NCBI RefSeq assembly: GCF_008253865.1
Contig: NZ_CP042332.1
Location: 186,001 to 250,000 of the forward strand
Reading direction: 5' to 3'
From: Bosea sp. F3-2
GTDB taxonomy: Bacteria > Pseudomonadota > Alphaproteobacteria > Rhizobiales > Beijerinckiaceae
DNA length: 64,000 nt
Shown here: positions 9,406 through 18,233 of the stretch, piece by piece
Position numbering within the stretch: the stretch's first letter is position 1
How the letters are laid out: each line of letters opens with the position of its first letter
Notes under the pieces: generated by a model
Told to the model about the DNA's origin: nothing
Seen by the model: only the letters and a program-made list of their open reading frames with translations
Database searches by the model: none
Position numbers and translations under genes: made by a program

Positions 9406-9431
9406 CCCGGTTTAACTGAACAGTTTCCGGG
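9406..9431 (+). terminator. Imperfect hairpin after the hydantoinase operon
   Basis: The arms CCCGG and AACTG on the left pair with CAGTT and CCGGG on the right around an AA loop, with a small internal mismatch. It begins eight bases after the stop of the isochorismatase-fold gene. There is no T-run, so termination is a guess. Confidence 0.35.
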
Positions 9432-9573
9432 CTCTTGCTAAGTGGGTTTCGGCCTTGGTTATGCCGCAGCGGCGATTGGCAGCAGCGCGTTGAAGTAAGT
9501 TGGTCCGGCGTTTGCCGGGCCAAGCCCTGGTGCCGCTTCAGGGGCTGAATCGTACTGTCAGTGCGTGCCCCTG

Positions 9574-9616
9574 CATGTCTGCTTCCGGGCGATCGCCTAG
9601 AGTCGGCTATTGGCGC
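9574..9616 (+). repeat. Dispersed 43-bp repeat, diverged copy
   Basis: The left half ATGTCTGCTTCCGGGCGAT matches the family well. The right half (TAGAGTCGGCTATTGGCGC) keeps only its ends. The total length of 43 bases equals that of the other copies. Confidence 0.6.
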
Positions 9617-9705
9617 ATTGCGCCTCTAAGCTCTCTCAGCCGACGTAAAACCAACGGCGATGAAGGACTCTGCAAGCCTGTTCGAGGTCGTGGCCTCCGC
9701 AAATG

Positions 9706-10827
9706 TCAGCCGTTGGTGCAGAGCATCTGCCGAAGGTCTTCGTGGAGATCATCTTGATCCTCCAATCCGATCGACAACCGTACCAGCCCCGGTGGACAGT
9801 CGGACGCCTCTCCTTCTGTGCTTCGCCTGTGTTCGATGAGGCTTTCGGGCGATCCGAGCGAGGTTGATGAACGGAATATCTTGGCGCGGGAGCACAGGGC
9901 AACGGCTGCCGCGGCATCATCGAGCTCGAAGGAGAGCATGCCGCCGAAGCCGCCCTTGAACTGGCGGCGGGCCAGTTCGTGCTGGGGGTGCTGCGGCAGG
10001 CCCGGATAATGCACGGCCCGCAGCTGGGGCTGGAGCGCAAGCCATGAGGCCAGCGCCCAGGCCGTCTTGGAGACGCGTTCCATCCTGAGTGCCAGGGATC
10101 GCATGCCGCGCAGGAGGAGCCAGCCCTCGAAGGGCGGCAGGATGCTGCCTTGCGCCTCGCGGGCCGCTACGATCTCACGCCACCACGCATCGTTCTCTGA
10201 CGCGACGAGGACGCCGGCGACCAGATCGCCATGGCCGTTGAGATACTTCGTCGCCGAATGCAGCACGAGATCGGCGCCCAGCGTCAGCGGCCGGCAGAGC
10301 ACCGGGGTCGCCGCCGTCGCATCGACCAGCAGCCTGGCGCCGTGACGATGCGCCAGCGCTGCCAGCCCAGCAATATCCGGCACCCGCCAGAGCGGGTTGC
10401 TTGGGCATTCGGCCCAGACCAGACGTGTCGGCGCGGCAGCGAGACTCCGGTCGACCGCATCGAGATCGCAGAGATCGACTTGCTCCAGTCCTAAGCCGAA
10501 GCGTGAGGCGAACGCGCCGATGATGCGCCCGAACTCGTAATAAAGGCCGCGGTCGATGAGCAGCCGATCGCCCGGCCTGAGGGTCGCGAGCACAGCCTGA
10601 GCAGCAGCCGCGCCCGCCCCGAAGGCAGCCGCCGCCTCGCCACCATCGAGCTGGCGAAGAATGGTCTCGATAAGTGTCGCTCCGCTGTTTTCCGAGCGGG
10701 CATAACCCATCGCGCCGTCGCCGCCCGGTCGTCGATGGGTCACGCCAGGATGGATCGACGGTACCAACCCGCCTGTCGAAGGATCGGCGACGTGATCGAG
10801 CTGGGCGAGAATGGTTGCAGCGTGCAT
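9706..10827 (-). CDS. Cys/Met-metabolism PLP enzyme (cystathionine gamma-synthase/lyase-like)
   Basis: The 373-residue protein starts at the ATG ending at 10827. It has the SENSGATLIETILRQLDGGE element, the glycine-rich AFGAGAAAAQAV segment, the PLP-lysine motif SATKYLNGHGD and the C-terminal VRLSIGLEDQDDL signature of the Cys/Met-metabolism PLP family. Members perform gamma- or beta-elimination and replacement on cystathionine, homocysteine or O-acyl homoserine. It is transcribed away from the M20/ABC operon across a 127-base shared promoter region. Taken with the homocysteine methyltransferase at the far end, I infer sulfur amino-acid salvage. Lyase and synthase activity cannot be told apart here. 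Confidence 0.87.
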   Translation of the reverse strand: MHAATILAQLDHVADPSTGGLVPSIHPGVTHRRPGGDGAMGYARSENSGATLIETILRQLDGGEAAAAFGAGAAAAQAVLATLRPGDRLLIDRGLYYEFGRIIGAFASRFGLGLEQVDLCDLDAVDRSLAAAPTRLVWAECPSNPLWRVPDIAGLAALAHRHGARLLVDATAATPVLCRPLTLGADLVLHSATKYLNGHGDLVAGVLVASENDAWWREIVAAREAQGSILPPFEGWLLLRGMRSLALRMERVSKTAWALASWLALQPQLRAVHYPGLPQHPQHELARRQFKGGFGGMLSFELDDAAAAVALCSRAKIFRSSTSLGSPESLIEHRRSTEGEASDCPPGLVRLSIGLEDQDDLHEDLRQMLCTNG

Positions 10828-10872
10828 TGAGAAGATTCTGCTCCAAGGGCGGCCCACTTTAGAAGCTCGTTG

Positions 10873-10896
10873 TCGATTGTCGATCCTCGATCCGAT
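10873..10896. promoter_or_regulatory. Direct TCGAT repeats in a divergent promoter region
   Basis: TCGAT occurs at 10873, 10880 and 10887, exactly seven bases apart, followed by CCGAT at 10892. The cluster sits between two divergent genes and may bind the GntR regulator encoded at 15277. This is a weak inference. Confidence 0.3.
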
Positions 10897-10954
10897 TGCG
10901 ATGGCTAAGGATCTGTGCGACGTTCCGCCTCCCTTACCGTCCGTCAGAGCTGAG

Positions 10955-12145
10955 ATGACCGCCGACCGACCCAACGATCCCGCCGCCGATATCGAGCGAC
11001 ATGTCGCGGCCATCGAACCGCAACTGATCGCGGTCCGGCGCGATATCCACGCCCATCCGGAAATCGGTTTCGAGACGGTGCGGACGGCCGAGCTTGTCGC
11101 GCATGAACTGGAGCGCATCGGGCTCGCGCCCCGGCGTGGCGTGGGACGCACCGGCGTCGTCGCGGAGATCGCCGGCGGGTCGCCTGGTCCTTGCCTGCTG
11201 ATCCGTGCCGACATGGACGCGCTGCCGATGCAGGAGCGGACGGGCCTGCCCTTCGCCAGCACCATCCCCGGCAAAATGCACGCCTGCGGCCATGACCTGC
11301 ACACGGCGACCTTGCTCGGTGTCGCCTCAGTGCTGCAGACGATGGCACCTCAGCTGCGAGGCAGCGTGCGGCTGGTGTTCCAGCCGGCGGAGGAGACGGT
11401 GGAAAGCGGAGCCGCCGCCATGATCGCCGACGGCGCTGCCGACGGCGCCGCCATCGCGCTCGCTTTCCACAACCGGCCCGAAATGCCGGTCGGCCGCTTC
11501 GGCTATGTCCGGGGAGCGTCCACAGCATCCAGCGACGAGTTCGACGTGATCGTGCGTGGCAAGTCGGGCCACGCGGCCCGTCCGCATTCCGCGCTCGATC
11601 CGATCGTGGCGGCGTCGGCGATGGTCATGCAGCTCCAGACCGCGATTTCGCGCGTCATGGACCCGACGCACTCGGCGGTGCTGACGATCGGCCACATCCA
11701 GGGTGGCTCGACGCACAACATCATCCCCGACAGCTGCCTCTTCCAAGGCACAGTCCGCTGCCGCTCGACTGAGAGCCGCGATACGATGGAAGCCGCCTTC
11801 CGCCGCATCTGCGAGGGTGTCGCCGCCTCCATGGGCGTCACCTGCGAGATCGACTACAAGCGCGGCGCTCCGGCGCTGATCAACGACGATAAGGTCGTCG
11901 ATGCGGTGATCGGCTCGCTGAGCGCTCAGTTCGGCGCCGGCCGGATCGGCCACCTCGAGGGTCGCTTCGGCGCCGAGGATTTCTCCTATTTCTCGGAGCG
12001 CATTCCATCCTGCCAGCTACTGGTCGGCTCATCTCAGCCCGGCCGCGACGACCGGGTCCACAATTCCGATTACCAGCCCGACGAGCGCTGCATCGGGCTC
12101 GGCGTTGCGGCGCTTTCCCGCACCGCGCTCGACATCCTGTCCTGA
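10955..12145 (+). CDS. M20-family metallo-amidohydrolase (N-acyl amino acid deacylase type)
   Basis: The protein has about 396 residues from the ATG at 10955. An in-frame ATG at 10901 would add 18 residues. Metal-binding segments are visible: MHACGHDLHTA (C111, H113), the catalytic PAEETVESG region and a C-terminal GAEDFSYF. This is the M20D layout of IAA-amino-acid hydrolases, hippurate hydrolases and N-acyl-amino acid deacylases, with an inserted dimerisation domain. It is the first gene of a run that includes a complete polar amino-acid ABC importer. I infer that it deacylates an imported N-acyl amino acid or peptide conjugate in the cytoplasm. Confidence 0.9.
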   Translation: MTADRPNDPAADIERHVAAIEPQLIAVRRDIHAHPEIGFETVRTAELVAHELERIGLAPRRGVGRTGVVAEIAGGSPGPCLLIRADMDALPMQERTGLPFASTIPGKMHACGHDLHTATLLGVASVLQTMAPQLRGSVRLVFQPAEETVESGAAAMIADGAADGAAIALAFHNRPEMPVGRFGYVRGASTASSDEFDVIVRGKSGHAARPHSALDPIVAASAMVMQLQTAISRVMDPTHSAVLTIGHIQGGSTHNIIPDSCLFQGTVRCRSTESRDTMEAAFRRICEGVAASMGVTCEIDYKRGAPALINDDKVVDAVIGSLSAQFGAGRIGHLEGRFGAEDFSYFSERIPSCQLLVGSSQPGRDDRVHNSDYQPDERCIGLGVAALSRTALDILS

Positions 12146-12182
12146 TCCCCGCCATTTTTGACAAGGCACCGGAGACCTCGCC

Positions 12183-13049
12183 ATGACGATCACACGCTCC
12201 GATTTCTTCAAGCTCGGCCTCGGCGCCGCGGCCGGCCTGGCGCTTGGCGCCACTCCCCGCTCCGCCGCTGCAAAGGAGTGGAAGCTCATCCGCGTCGCCA
12301 CCGAAGGCGCCTTTCCTCCCTACAACATGCACGCCCCCGATGGACGTCTGATCGGCTTCGAACCAGATCTGCTGCAGGAGCTCTCCGCCCGCATGGGCGT
12401 GAAATGCGAGATGATCGCGCAGGCCTGGGACGGCATGATCGCCGGCCTGACCGACGGCAAATACGACGCCATCATGGACGCGGTTTCGGTCACGCCGAAG
12501 CGCGAGGAGGTCATCGCCTTCTCCCGCCCCTATGCCTCGGCCGGATCGGGCTTCGCGATCATGAAGGAAGGAAGCATCAAGTCGCTGCCCGGCACGGGCG
12601 CGCCGCGTGTCCCCTTCGCGGATGAGGCCGTCGCGAAGAAGGCGATCGAGGAACTCGCCAAGCCGCTGGCCGGCAAGACCGTCGCCGTGCAGGTCTCCAC
12701 CATCCAGAACGATGTCCTCAATCGCTACTTCAAGGATGTGCTGACCATCCGCACCTATTCGTCCGGGCCTGACACATTCCTCGACCTCAAGAGCGGCCGG
12801 GTCGACGCGGTGATGGCCTCCCAGATCAACATCCAGGCCAACGCCAAGAAGTCGAACGGCGAGATGATCCAGTCCGGTTATCTCTTCACCGGGGGCCTTC
12901 TGGGCGTCGGGTCCGCGGTCGGTCTGCGCAAGGGCGACCCGGAGCTCAAGGAGATATTCGACAAGGCGCTGAAGTCGACCATCGATGACGGCACGCTGAA
13001 GAGGCTGGCGCTGAAGTGGTTTGAAATGGACATCACGCCCGCGAGCTGA
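12183..13049 (+). CDS. Polar amino-acid ABC transporter substrate-binding protein
   Basis: The 288-residue family-3 solute-binding protein begins with an export signal of about 35 residues (basic start, FFKLGLGAAAGLALGA, then SAAAKEW). The mature part opens with LIRVATEGAFPPYNMHAPDG and GFEPDLLQELSARMGV, the hallmark of HisJ/ArgT-type binding proteins. It follows the M20 gene by 37 bases and precedes two permeases and an ATPase, so it is the periplasmic receptor of that importer. The ligand cannot be read directly; an amino acid or N-acyl amino acid is likely. Confidence 0.92.
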   Translation: MTITRSDFFKLGLGAAAGLALGATPRSAAAKEWKLIRVATEGAFPPYNMHAPDGRLIGFEPDLLQELSARMGVKCEMIAQAWDGMIAGLTDGKYDAIMDAVSVTPKREEVIAFSRPYASAGSGFAIMKEGSIKSLPGTGAPRVPFADEAVAKKAIEELAKPLAGKTVAVQVSTIQNDVLNRYFKDVLTIRTYSSGPDTFLDLKSGRVDAVMASQINIQANAKKSNGEMIQSGYLFTGGLLGVGSAVGLRKGDPELKEIFDKALKSTIDDGTLKRLALKWFEMDITPAS

Positions 13050-13068
13050 CCGGGACGAGTGTGACGGG

Positions 13069-13794
13069 ATGGACGACAGCCTGACATTGCTGGGCTTCGG
13101 CCCGGAGGGTTGGGGCCATGCGCTCCTGAACGGCGGGCTGATGACGCTCGCTGTGTCGGCCGGTGCCTTCGCGCTCGGCCTCGGACTGGGCACCTTGCTT
13201 GCCTGGGCCCGGATCGCCGGGCCAGCGCCGGTGCAGCGTCTCGCGCAGGGCTACGGCGTCGTCATGCGCGGCATCCCGGACCTGCTGGTCATCTATCTGT
13301 TTTATTTCGGCGGGCGGCAGGTCGCCTCCGCCGTCGCCAAGCAATTCGGCCACGCAGGCCCGGTCGAGATCAGCGGCTTCGCGGCCGGTTGCCTCGCCAT
13401 CGGCCTTCTGTCGGGCGCCACACAGGCGGAGGTGCTGCGCGGCGCCTTCCACGCCATTGCGCCGGGTACGCTCGAGGCGGCGCGTGTCACCGGCATGAGC
13501 CGCTGGACGATGTTCCGGCGGATCATTGCGCCGCTCGCCCTGCGCCCTGCGCTGCCGGGCCTGGGCAACCAATGGCAATCCGTCATCAAGGAATCGGCCT
13601 TGGTCTCGGTCACCGGGCTGGTCGAGACGCTGCGCGCCGTGACGGTGGCGGCGAATTCGACCGAGTTGCCCTTCCTGTTCTTCGTCGCCGGCGGGGCGAT
13701 CTATCTCGTCATCACCACCATTTCCGGCTTCCTCTTCCGCATCGCCGAATGGCGTTCCATGCGCGGGCAGCCCGCCGCGGCCGGACGAGGCTGA
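13069..13794 (+). CDS. Polar amino-acid ABC transporter permease
   Basis: The 241-residue inner-membrane protein starts at the ATG at 13069, 19 bases after the binding-protein stop. It has several hydrophobic segments, a MRGIPDLLVIYLFYFGG stretch and the EAA loop (EAARVTGMSRWTMFRRI) that contacts the ATPase. These are features of the HisQ/HisM family. It is one of two permeases in this transporter and is followed three bases later by the second. Confidence 0.92.
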   Translation: MDDSLTLLGFGPEGWGHALLNGGLMTLAVSAGAFALGLGLGTLLAWARIAGPAPVQRLAQGYGVVMRGIPDLLVIYLFYFGGRQVASAVAKQFGHAGPVEISGFAAGCLAIGLLSGATQAEVLRGAFHAIAPGTLEAARVTGMSRWTMFRRIIAPLALRPALPGLGNQWQSVIKESALVSVTGLVETLRAVTVAANSTELPFLFFVAGGAIYLVITTISGFLFRIAEWRSMRGQPAAAGRG

Positions 13795-13797
13795 GCG

Positions 13798-14499
13798 ATG
13801 GATTTCGTCTTCATCGCCCAGGTCTTTCCCAAGCTGCTTGCCGGTCTGCCGCTGACGTTGCTGCTCGCCGTGCTGTCGCTTCTCGGCGGAGGCCTCATCG
13901 CGCTCGGCCTCTCGGGGCTACGGGCATCATCATGGATTGGCGCACGCATCGCCGATTTCTACGTCTACATCTTCCGCGGCACGCCGCTGCTGATCCAGAT
14001 CTTCCTGATCTATTACGGGCTTGCCCAGTTCTCGGCCGTGCGCCATTCCGTATTCTGGCCGTTGCTGCGCGAGCCCTATGTCTGCGCCCTGCTTTCGCTG
14101 ATGCTGAACGACGCCGCCTATACTTCCGAGATCCTGCGCGGAGGCTTGCGGGCCGTGCCTGCCGGAGCGATCGAGGCAGCCCGTGTCGCGGGTATGACGC
14201 GCCTGACGATGCTGCGCCGCATCGTCCTTCCTCTCGCTTTCCGCCAGGCGCTACCGGCCTATGGCGCCGAGATCACCAGCATGGTCAAGGCGACCTCGCT
14301 GGCGAGCGTCGTCACGCTGATGGAAGTGACCGGCATCGCCCGCGCGGAGGTGTCGGAAACCTATCGTGCCATGGAAATCTTCCTTTGCGCGGCGGTGATC
14401 TATCTCGTGCTGGTGACGGTGATCGCGCGGGCGGTCGACCTGCTCGAAAACCACCTCACCCCCTATCGCCGCCCGACCAGCGCACGGAGCGTGGCATGA
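13798..14499 (+). CDS. Polar amino-acid ABC transporter permease
   Basis: The 233-residue HisM-type permease has the conserved FRGTPLLIQIFLIYYGL segment near residue 58 and the EAA loop EAARVAGMTRLTMLRRIVLP. Its stop overlaps the start of the ATPase gene (ATGA at 14496), so the two are translationally coupled. Together with the preceding permease it forms the membrane channel of the importer. Confidence 0.93.
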   Translation: MDFVFIAQVFPKLLAGLPLTLLLAVLSLLGGGLIALGLSGLRASSWIGARIADFYVYIFRGTPLLIQIFLIYYGLAQFSAVRHSVFWPLLREPYVCALLSLMLNDAAYTSEILRGGLRAVPAGAIEAARVAGMTRLTMLRRIVLPLAFRQALPAYGAEITSMVKATSLASVVTLMEVTGIARAEVSETYRAMEIFLCAAVIYLVLVTVIARAVDLLENHLTPYRRPTSARSVA

Positions 14500-15266
14500 A
14501 GCCGATCACGGTCAAGCTGACCCACATCCGCAAGAGCTTCGGCGGCCATGAAGTGCTGCGCGGGATCGATCTCGCCGCACGCGACGGCGATGTGACCGCG
14601 ATCATCGGCGCGAGCGGCTCCGGCAAAAGCACCCTGCTGCGCTGCATCCCGCTGCTCGAAATCCCGGATCAGGGCGAGGTCACCGTCGGCGATGCGCAGA
14701 TCCGCATCAAGGATGCCGGCCACCGTTTCTCGCGCACCGAGCGGCAGACCGTCCGCCGGCTGCGCGGCCAACTCGGCTTCGTCTTCCAGAGCTTCAATCT
14801 CTGGCCGCATATGACGGCGCTTCAGAACGTGATGGAGGTACCGCTGCACGTGCAGGGCCGTCCCCGCGCCGGATGCCGCGAAGAGGCCGAAGCGATGCTC
14901 GCCAAGGTCGGCCTCGCCGACAAGTTCGATGCCTGGCCGGCGCATCTGTCCGGCGGCCAGCAGCAGCGTGTCGCCATCGCCAGGGCCTTGGCAATGCGGC
15001 CGCGCGCGCTGCTCTTCGACGAACCGACCTCGGCCCTCGATCCCGAGCTCGTCGGCGAGGTGCTGCGCGTCATCCGGGCCTTGGCCGAGGAAGGGCGGAC
15101 CATGCTGATCGTGACCCATGAGATGGCCTTCGCGCGCGAGGTCTCGAACCACGCCATCTATCTGCAGGATGGACGCATCGAGGAGCAGGGCCCACCTGAG
15201 CAGGTCTTTCTCGATCCGCAATCCGAACGCACGCGCCGTTTCGTTGGCATGCAGCGCGGAGGCTGA
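14496..15266 (+). CDS. Polar amino-acid ABC transporter ATPase (GlnQ/HisP type)
   Basis: The 256-residue protein starts at the ATG overlapping the permease stop; the frame is open much further upstream but that is only high-GC extension. It contains Walker A GASGSGKST near residue 36, the Q-loop FVFQSFNLWPHMT, the signature LSGGQQQR, Walker B ALLFDEPTSALD and the H-loop VTHEM. It resembles HisP, with the usual insert before the Q-loop. It is the only ATPase seen for family-3 amino-acid importers in this window, so it might also serve the ATPase-less importer at 20059-22225. Confidence 0.94.
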   Translation: MKPITVKLTHIRKSFGGHEVLRGIDLAARDGDVTAIIGASGSGKSTLLRCIPLLEIPDQGEVTVGDAQIRIKDAGHRFSRTERQTVRRLRGQLGFVFQSFNLWPHMTALQNVMEVPLHVQGRPRAGCREEAEAMLAKVGLADKFDAWPAHLSGGQQQRVAIARALAMRPRALLFDEPTSALDPELVGEVLRVIRALAEEGRTMLIVTHEMAFAREVSNHAIYLQDGRIEEQGPPEQVFLDPQSERTRRFVGMQRGG

Positions 15267-15276
15267 GGACGTCATC

Positions 15277-15981
15277 ATGCCTCTGTCAAGCGACCAGCAG
15301 CCGATCGAGCGGCTCAGCCTCGCGGATGTGGCGATGCGCCGCCTGCGCGACGAGATCGTGCACGGCCGGCTCGAGCCGGGCGAGGTGCTGACCGAGATAG
15401 CTCTGGCGGCCCGGCTGGGCGTCGGGCGCGGCACGGTGCGCACGGCGCTGTTCGCACTGGAAGCCGACGAACTCATCGTGCGCGCGCCCTATTCCAACTG
15501 GCGCGTCGCCAGCCTCGACGATCAGGTCATCTGGGAAATCTACACGCTGCGCGAGGCGATGGAGGGGCTCGCCGCCCGCATTCTCGCCGAACGGGCCGAG
15601 CCGCGGTCAAAAACTGCTCTCGCCGCCGCCTTCGCACAACTGGCGCCAGCAGAAGCGGGTTCGGTCGATGAGCGTGTCGCAGCCGATCTCGGTTTTCACC
15701 GTGCGATCGTCGAGACGACCGGCCACCGCCATCTGATCAAGCGCTACGGCGCGCTCTCGACCAAGATGGAATGGCTGTATCGCTGGTCGGAAACGCATTG
15801 GCCGGCGCGCTTCCCGCTCGTAGACGATCATCGCGCCCTGTTTGAGAGCGTGATGCGCGGCACGCCCGACGAGGCGGAACGCGCCGTACGCACCCATATC
15901 GACCCCAGCCTTGCGGCCGATCTCGAGGGATATCGGAGTCTCATGGCGGCTGGCGGCACAGTCTCGGAAACGCATTCATGA
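15277..15981 (+). CDS. GntR-family regulator with FCD domain
   Basis: The 234-residue regulator has an N-terminal winged helix (LADVAMRRLRDEIVHGRLEPG through LGVGRGTVRTALFALE, residues about 15-65). A C-terminal all-helical FCD ligand domain contains the metal-type residues of LGFHRAIVETTGHRHL and VDDHRALFESVMRG. Such proteins usually repress catabolic or transport operons and respond to an acidic metabolite. It lies ten bases after the ATPase gene and is co-transcribed, suggesting control of the M20/ABC operon and perhaps the divergent PLP gene. Confidence 0.9.
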   Translation: MPLSSDQQPIERLSLADVAMRRLRDEIVHGRLEPGEVLTEIALAARLGVGRGTVRTALFALEADELIVRAPYSNWRVASLDDQVIWEIYTLREAMEGLAARILAERAEPRSKTALAAAFAQLAPAEAGSVDERVAADLGFHRAIVETTGHRHLIKRYGALSTKMEWLYRWSETHWPARFPLVDDHRALFESVMRGTPDEAERAVRTHIDPSLAADLEGYRSLMAAGGTVSETHS

Positions 15982-15994
15982 AGAGCGGTCGGTG

Positions 15995-16903
15995 ATGGCG
16001 GATCAGGTGATCGTGCTTGATGGCGGGATGGGCCGCGAACTCAAGCGCATGGGCGCTCCGTTCCGCCAGCCCGAATGGTCCGCGCTAGCGCTGATCGAGT
16101 CGCCGGAGACTGTGGTCGCGGCCCACCGCGCCTTCATCGAGGCCGGCGCCGAAGTCATCACGACCAACAGCTATGCGGTTGTGCCCTTCCATATTGGAGA
16201 GCAGCGCTTTGCGCAGGACGGCGCGCGGCTGGCCGCTCTTTCGGGCGAACTCGCGCGGCGTGCCGCCGATGAGGAGTTTCAGCGCCGCGGGCGTACTGTC
16301 AGGGTAGCCGGATCGCTCCCGCCACTGTTCGGCTCCTATCGGCCTGATCTCTTCGACGCCAAGCGAGCCCCCGCCATGCTGGCTATGCTGATCGAGGCGC
16401 TGCTGCCTTCCGTCGATCACTTCCTCGCCGAGACGCAAAGCTGCATCGAAGAAGCGTTGGCGGCCTGCGTGGCGGTCGTCCCCACGAGCAAGCCGATCTG
16501 GATCTCTTTCACACTGCAGGATGCGTGCGGTGTCGGCGGCCTGCCGGCACTCCGCTCCGGCGAAAGCGTCGCGGAGGCCGTCGCCGCTGTCCGAAAGGCT
16601 GGAGCCGCCGCTGTGCTCTTCAACTGCAGCCTGCCGGAGGTGATGGGCCCGGCTGTCGATGTCGCGCGCTCCGTGCTCGGCGATACCGTCCCGATCGGCG
16701 TCTATGCCAATGCCTTCCCGGAAAAGACCGGGAACAGGGCGGCCAACGAGGGCCTCAGCGACCTGCGCGACGATGTCGGGCCTCAGACCTATCGCGACTT
16801 TGGACGAGATTGGCGCCGCCGCGGGGCACGCATCATCGGCGGATGCTGCGGCATCGGCCCGGATGCGATCTGCGCGCTTCATACCGAATTCAAAGCCGAT
16901 TGA
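15995..16903 (+). CDS. Homocysteine S-methyltransferase (MmuM-type)
   Basis: The 302-residue protein follows the single-domain homocysteine S-methyltransferase plan. It opens with VLDGGMGRELKRMG, and all three zinc cysteines are visible (C211 in LFNCS, C284 and C285 in GGCCG). It transfers a methyl group, typically from S-methylmethionine or S-adenosylmethionine, to homocysteine. A GTG immediately upstream at 15992 is an alternative start. It ends the salvage-type operon. Its last bases overlap the left half of a dispersed repeat that marks the edge of an IS110 insertion. Confidence 0.9.
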   Translation: MADQVIVLDGGMGRELKRMGAPFRQPEWSALALIESPETVVAAHRAFIEAGAEVITTNSYAVVPFHIGEQRFAQDGARLAALSGELARRAADEEFQRRGRTVRVAGSLPPLFGSYRPDLFDAKRAPAMLAMLIEALLPSVDHFLAETQSCIEEALAACVAVVPTSKPIWISFTLQDACGVGGLPALRSGESVAEAVAAVRKAGAAAVLFNCSLPEVMGPAVDVARSVLGDTVPIGVYANAFPEKTGNRAANEGLSDLRDDVGPQTYRDFGRDWRRRGARIIGGCCGIGPDAICALHTEFKAD

Positions 16904-16914
16904 ACGTCCGCTTC
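16902..16914 (+). repeat. Left half of the 43-bp repeat, interrupted by IS110 copy 1
   Basis: GAACGTCCGCTTC equals the start of the repeat and overlaps the methyltransferase stop codon. The sequence then departs from the consensus. The matching right half is found at 18234-18267, beyond the IS110 remnant. Confidence 0.65.
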
Positions 16915-18233
16915 TCTAATCGGGCAGATGGGTCAAGCTCGGATTGCACCTCTGTGCCGGGGTCTCGTTCACGCGGGTCACGCTTCTCTTCGCAGTCTGG
17001 TGGCTTCTGTCGAGCGAAGCCGCTGCACGCATGCATCGGATAGGGTCTGGAGAGCCTCGCTGTTGGACGCGCTTTGAAGTGCAGCAGACGTTTGCGGCTT
17101 CATCCATCCCGTCGTCCGCGTGGGACGATCCCGGCCATGATCGCTGGAAAGCTGTGGTCAGGTCATGCTGCAGCCTCCGATCCCAGGCGGAAGTCGGTAC
17201 CGTCGGCCCACATGCGATGGAGCAGGACCGCAATCTTGCGGGCGACGCCGACGATAGCGCGCCGACGGCCCTTCGTCTTCATGAGCCTGACACCCCAAGC
17301 CTTGAGGCTCGACCAGGTGATCGAGCGCATCAGCATGGCGTTTGCGGCGGCGTAGAGCGTCGCCCGGACGTCTGCGTCACCTGCGTGCGAGATCCGGCCC
17401 GGATTGTCCGTCTCGCCAGATTGGAAGCGCCGCGGCGTCAGGCCGAAATGGGCCCCGACCGTCCGAGAGCTCTTGAAGCGGGCGGGATCGTCCACGGCGG
17501 CCTTGAAGCTGAGGGCGGTGATCTCACCAACGCCTGGCACGGTCATGAAGCGTCGGCAGATCGCATCTTCGCGCGCGGCCCGCTTCACCCGCCGATCGAG
17601 CTCGGTGAAGGTCTCGAAGAGCATTGCTCGTGCCTCCAGCATCGGCAGGAGCGCATGGCTGAGCGCAGGGTCGGTCTCGATCGTCTCGCGAACAGCAGCA
17701 TCGAAAGCCCCTCGGGAGAGTCGAAGAGGCAGCACCACGCCGAAGATCCGCAACAGGCCGCGGATCTCGTTCTCGAGGTCAATGCACTTGCGCTGCATCA
17801 CCTTGCGGCTCGTCAGTAGCGCTCGCATGTGGTGGCTCTCGATGCTCTTCACGTGCACTCGGCTGTACCATCCCGACCTGAGGATCTGGGCCGCGAGCGT
17901 CATGCTTGTCCGCGACCTGGCGCGCTTCCATGCAGACGACGTCGTAGCCAGCCTCCGTCAGTCCGTAGGTGATGGGCTGCGTCAGCGCGCCGGCCTCAAA
18001 CCCGACCTGATGGATCGGCTGACCGAACGCCGCGAGGCAAAGAAGGACATCGGGCACGTCGGAGCGCACCGAGCGCTCCAAGCAAATCGTCCCGTCATGG
18101 TCGATGATGCAGATCGCCACCGAGCGCAGCGACACATCCAGCGCAGCGTAGAACATCGCGACACCCTCCCTCTTGGATCTGCTGAGATCCTAATGGGAGC
18201 TTGCACCCTCGCGGGTCCGCCCGATTACGCATG
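16915..18233 (-). mobile_element. IS110-family element, copy 1 (decayed)
   Basis: The ends are inferred from the point where the split 43-bp repeat stops on the left (about 16914) and resumes on the right (about 18234), giving about 1.3 kb. It contains a frameshifted transposase on the minus strand and about 250 bases of noncoding DNA on its 3' side. IS110 elements lack terminal inverted repeats, so the split target is the best boundary evidence. The boundaries are uncertain by several bases. Confidence 0.7.
17163..18156 (-). pseudogene. IS110-family transposase, frameshifted
   Basis: The N-terminal DEDD half (MFYAALDVSL, GFEAGALTQ, then VADKHDARG) reads in one frame down to about 17880. The C-terminal half (HVKSIESHHMRALLTSRK onward, with VPGVGEITALSF and SGETDNPGRISHAGD) reads in another. 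The helix before the DKHDARG motif is also shorter than in the intact copy at 22679-23725, so a deletion and a frameshift have inactivated it. The two copies share the same domain order but are clearly different in sequence. They are therefore related elements rather than recent duplicates. Confidence 0.88.

Larger units (their letters stand above)
9399..9705. other. Gene-free stretch with hairpins and one diverged 43-bp repeat
   Basis: No convincing gene lies between the isochorismatase-fold gene and the convergent PLP gene. Besides the hairpin at 9406-9431 it holds a second stem at 9500-9523 (TTGGTCCGGC against GCCGGGCCAA with a GTTT loop). It also holds a diverged copy of the dispersed repeat at 9574-9616. 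Confidence 0.6.

Noticed and set aside
13110..14495. Long N-terminal extension of the ATPase at 14496
   Set aside because: It overlaps both permease genes in another frame, and the ATG at 14496 gives the normal family N-terminus with an ATGA overlap.
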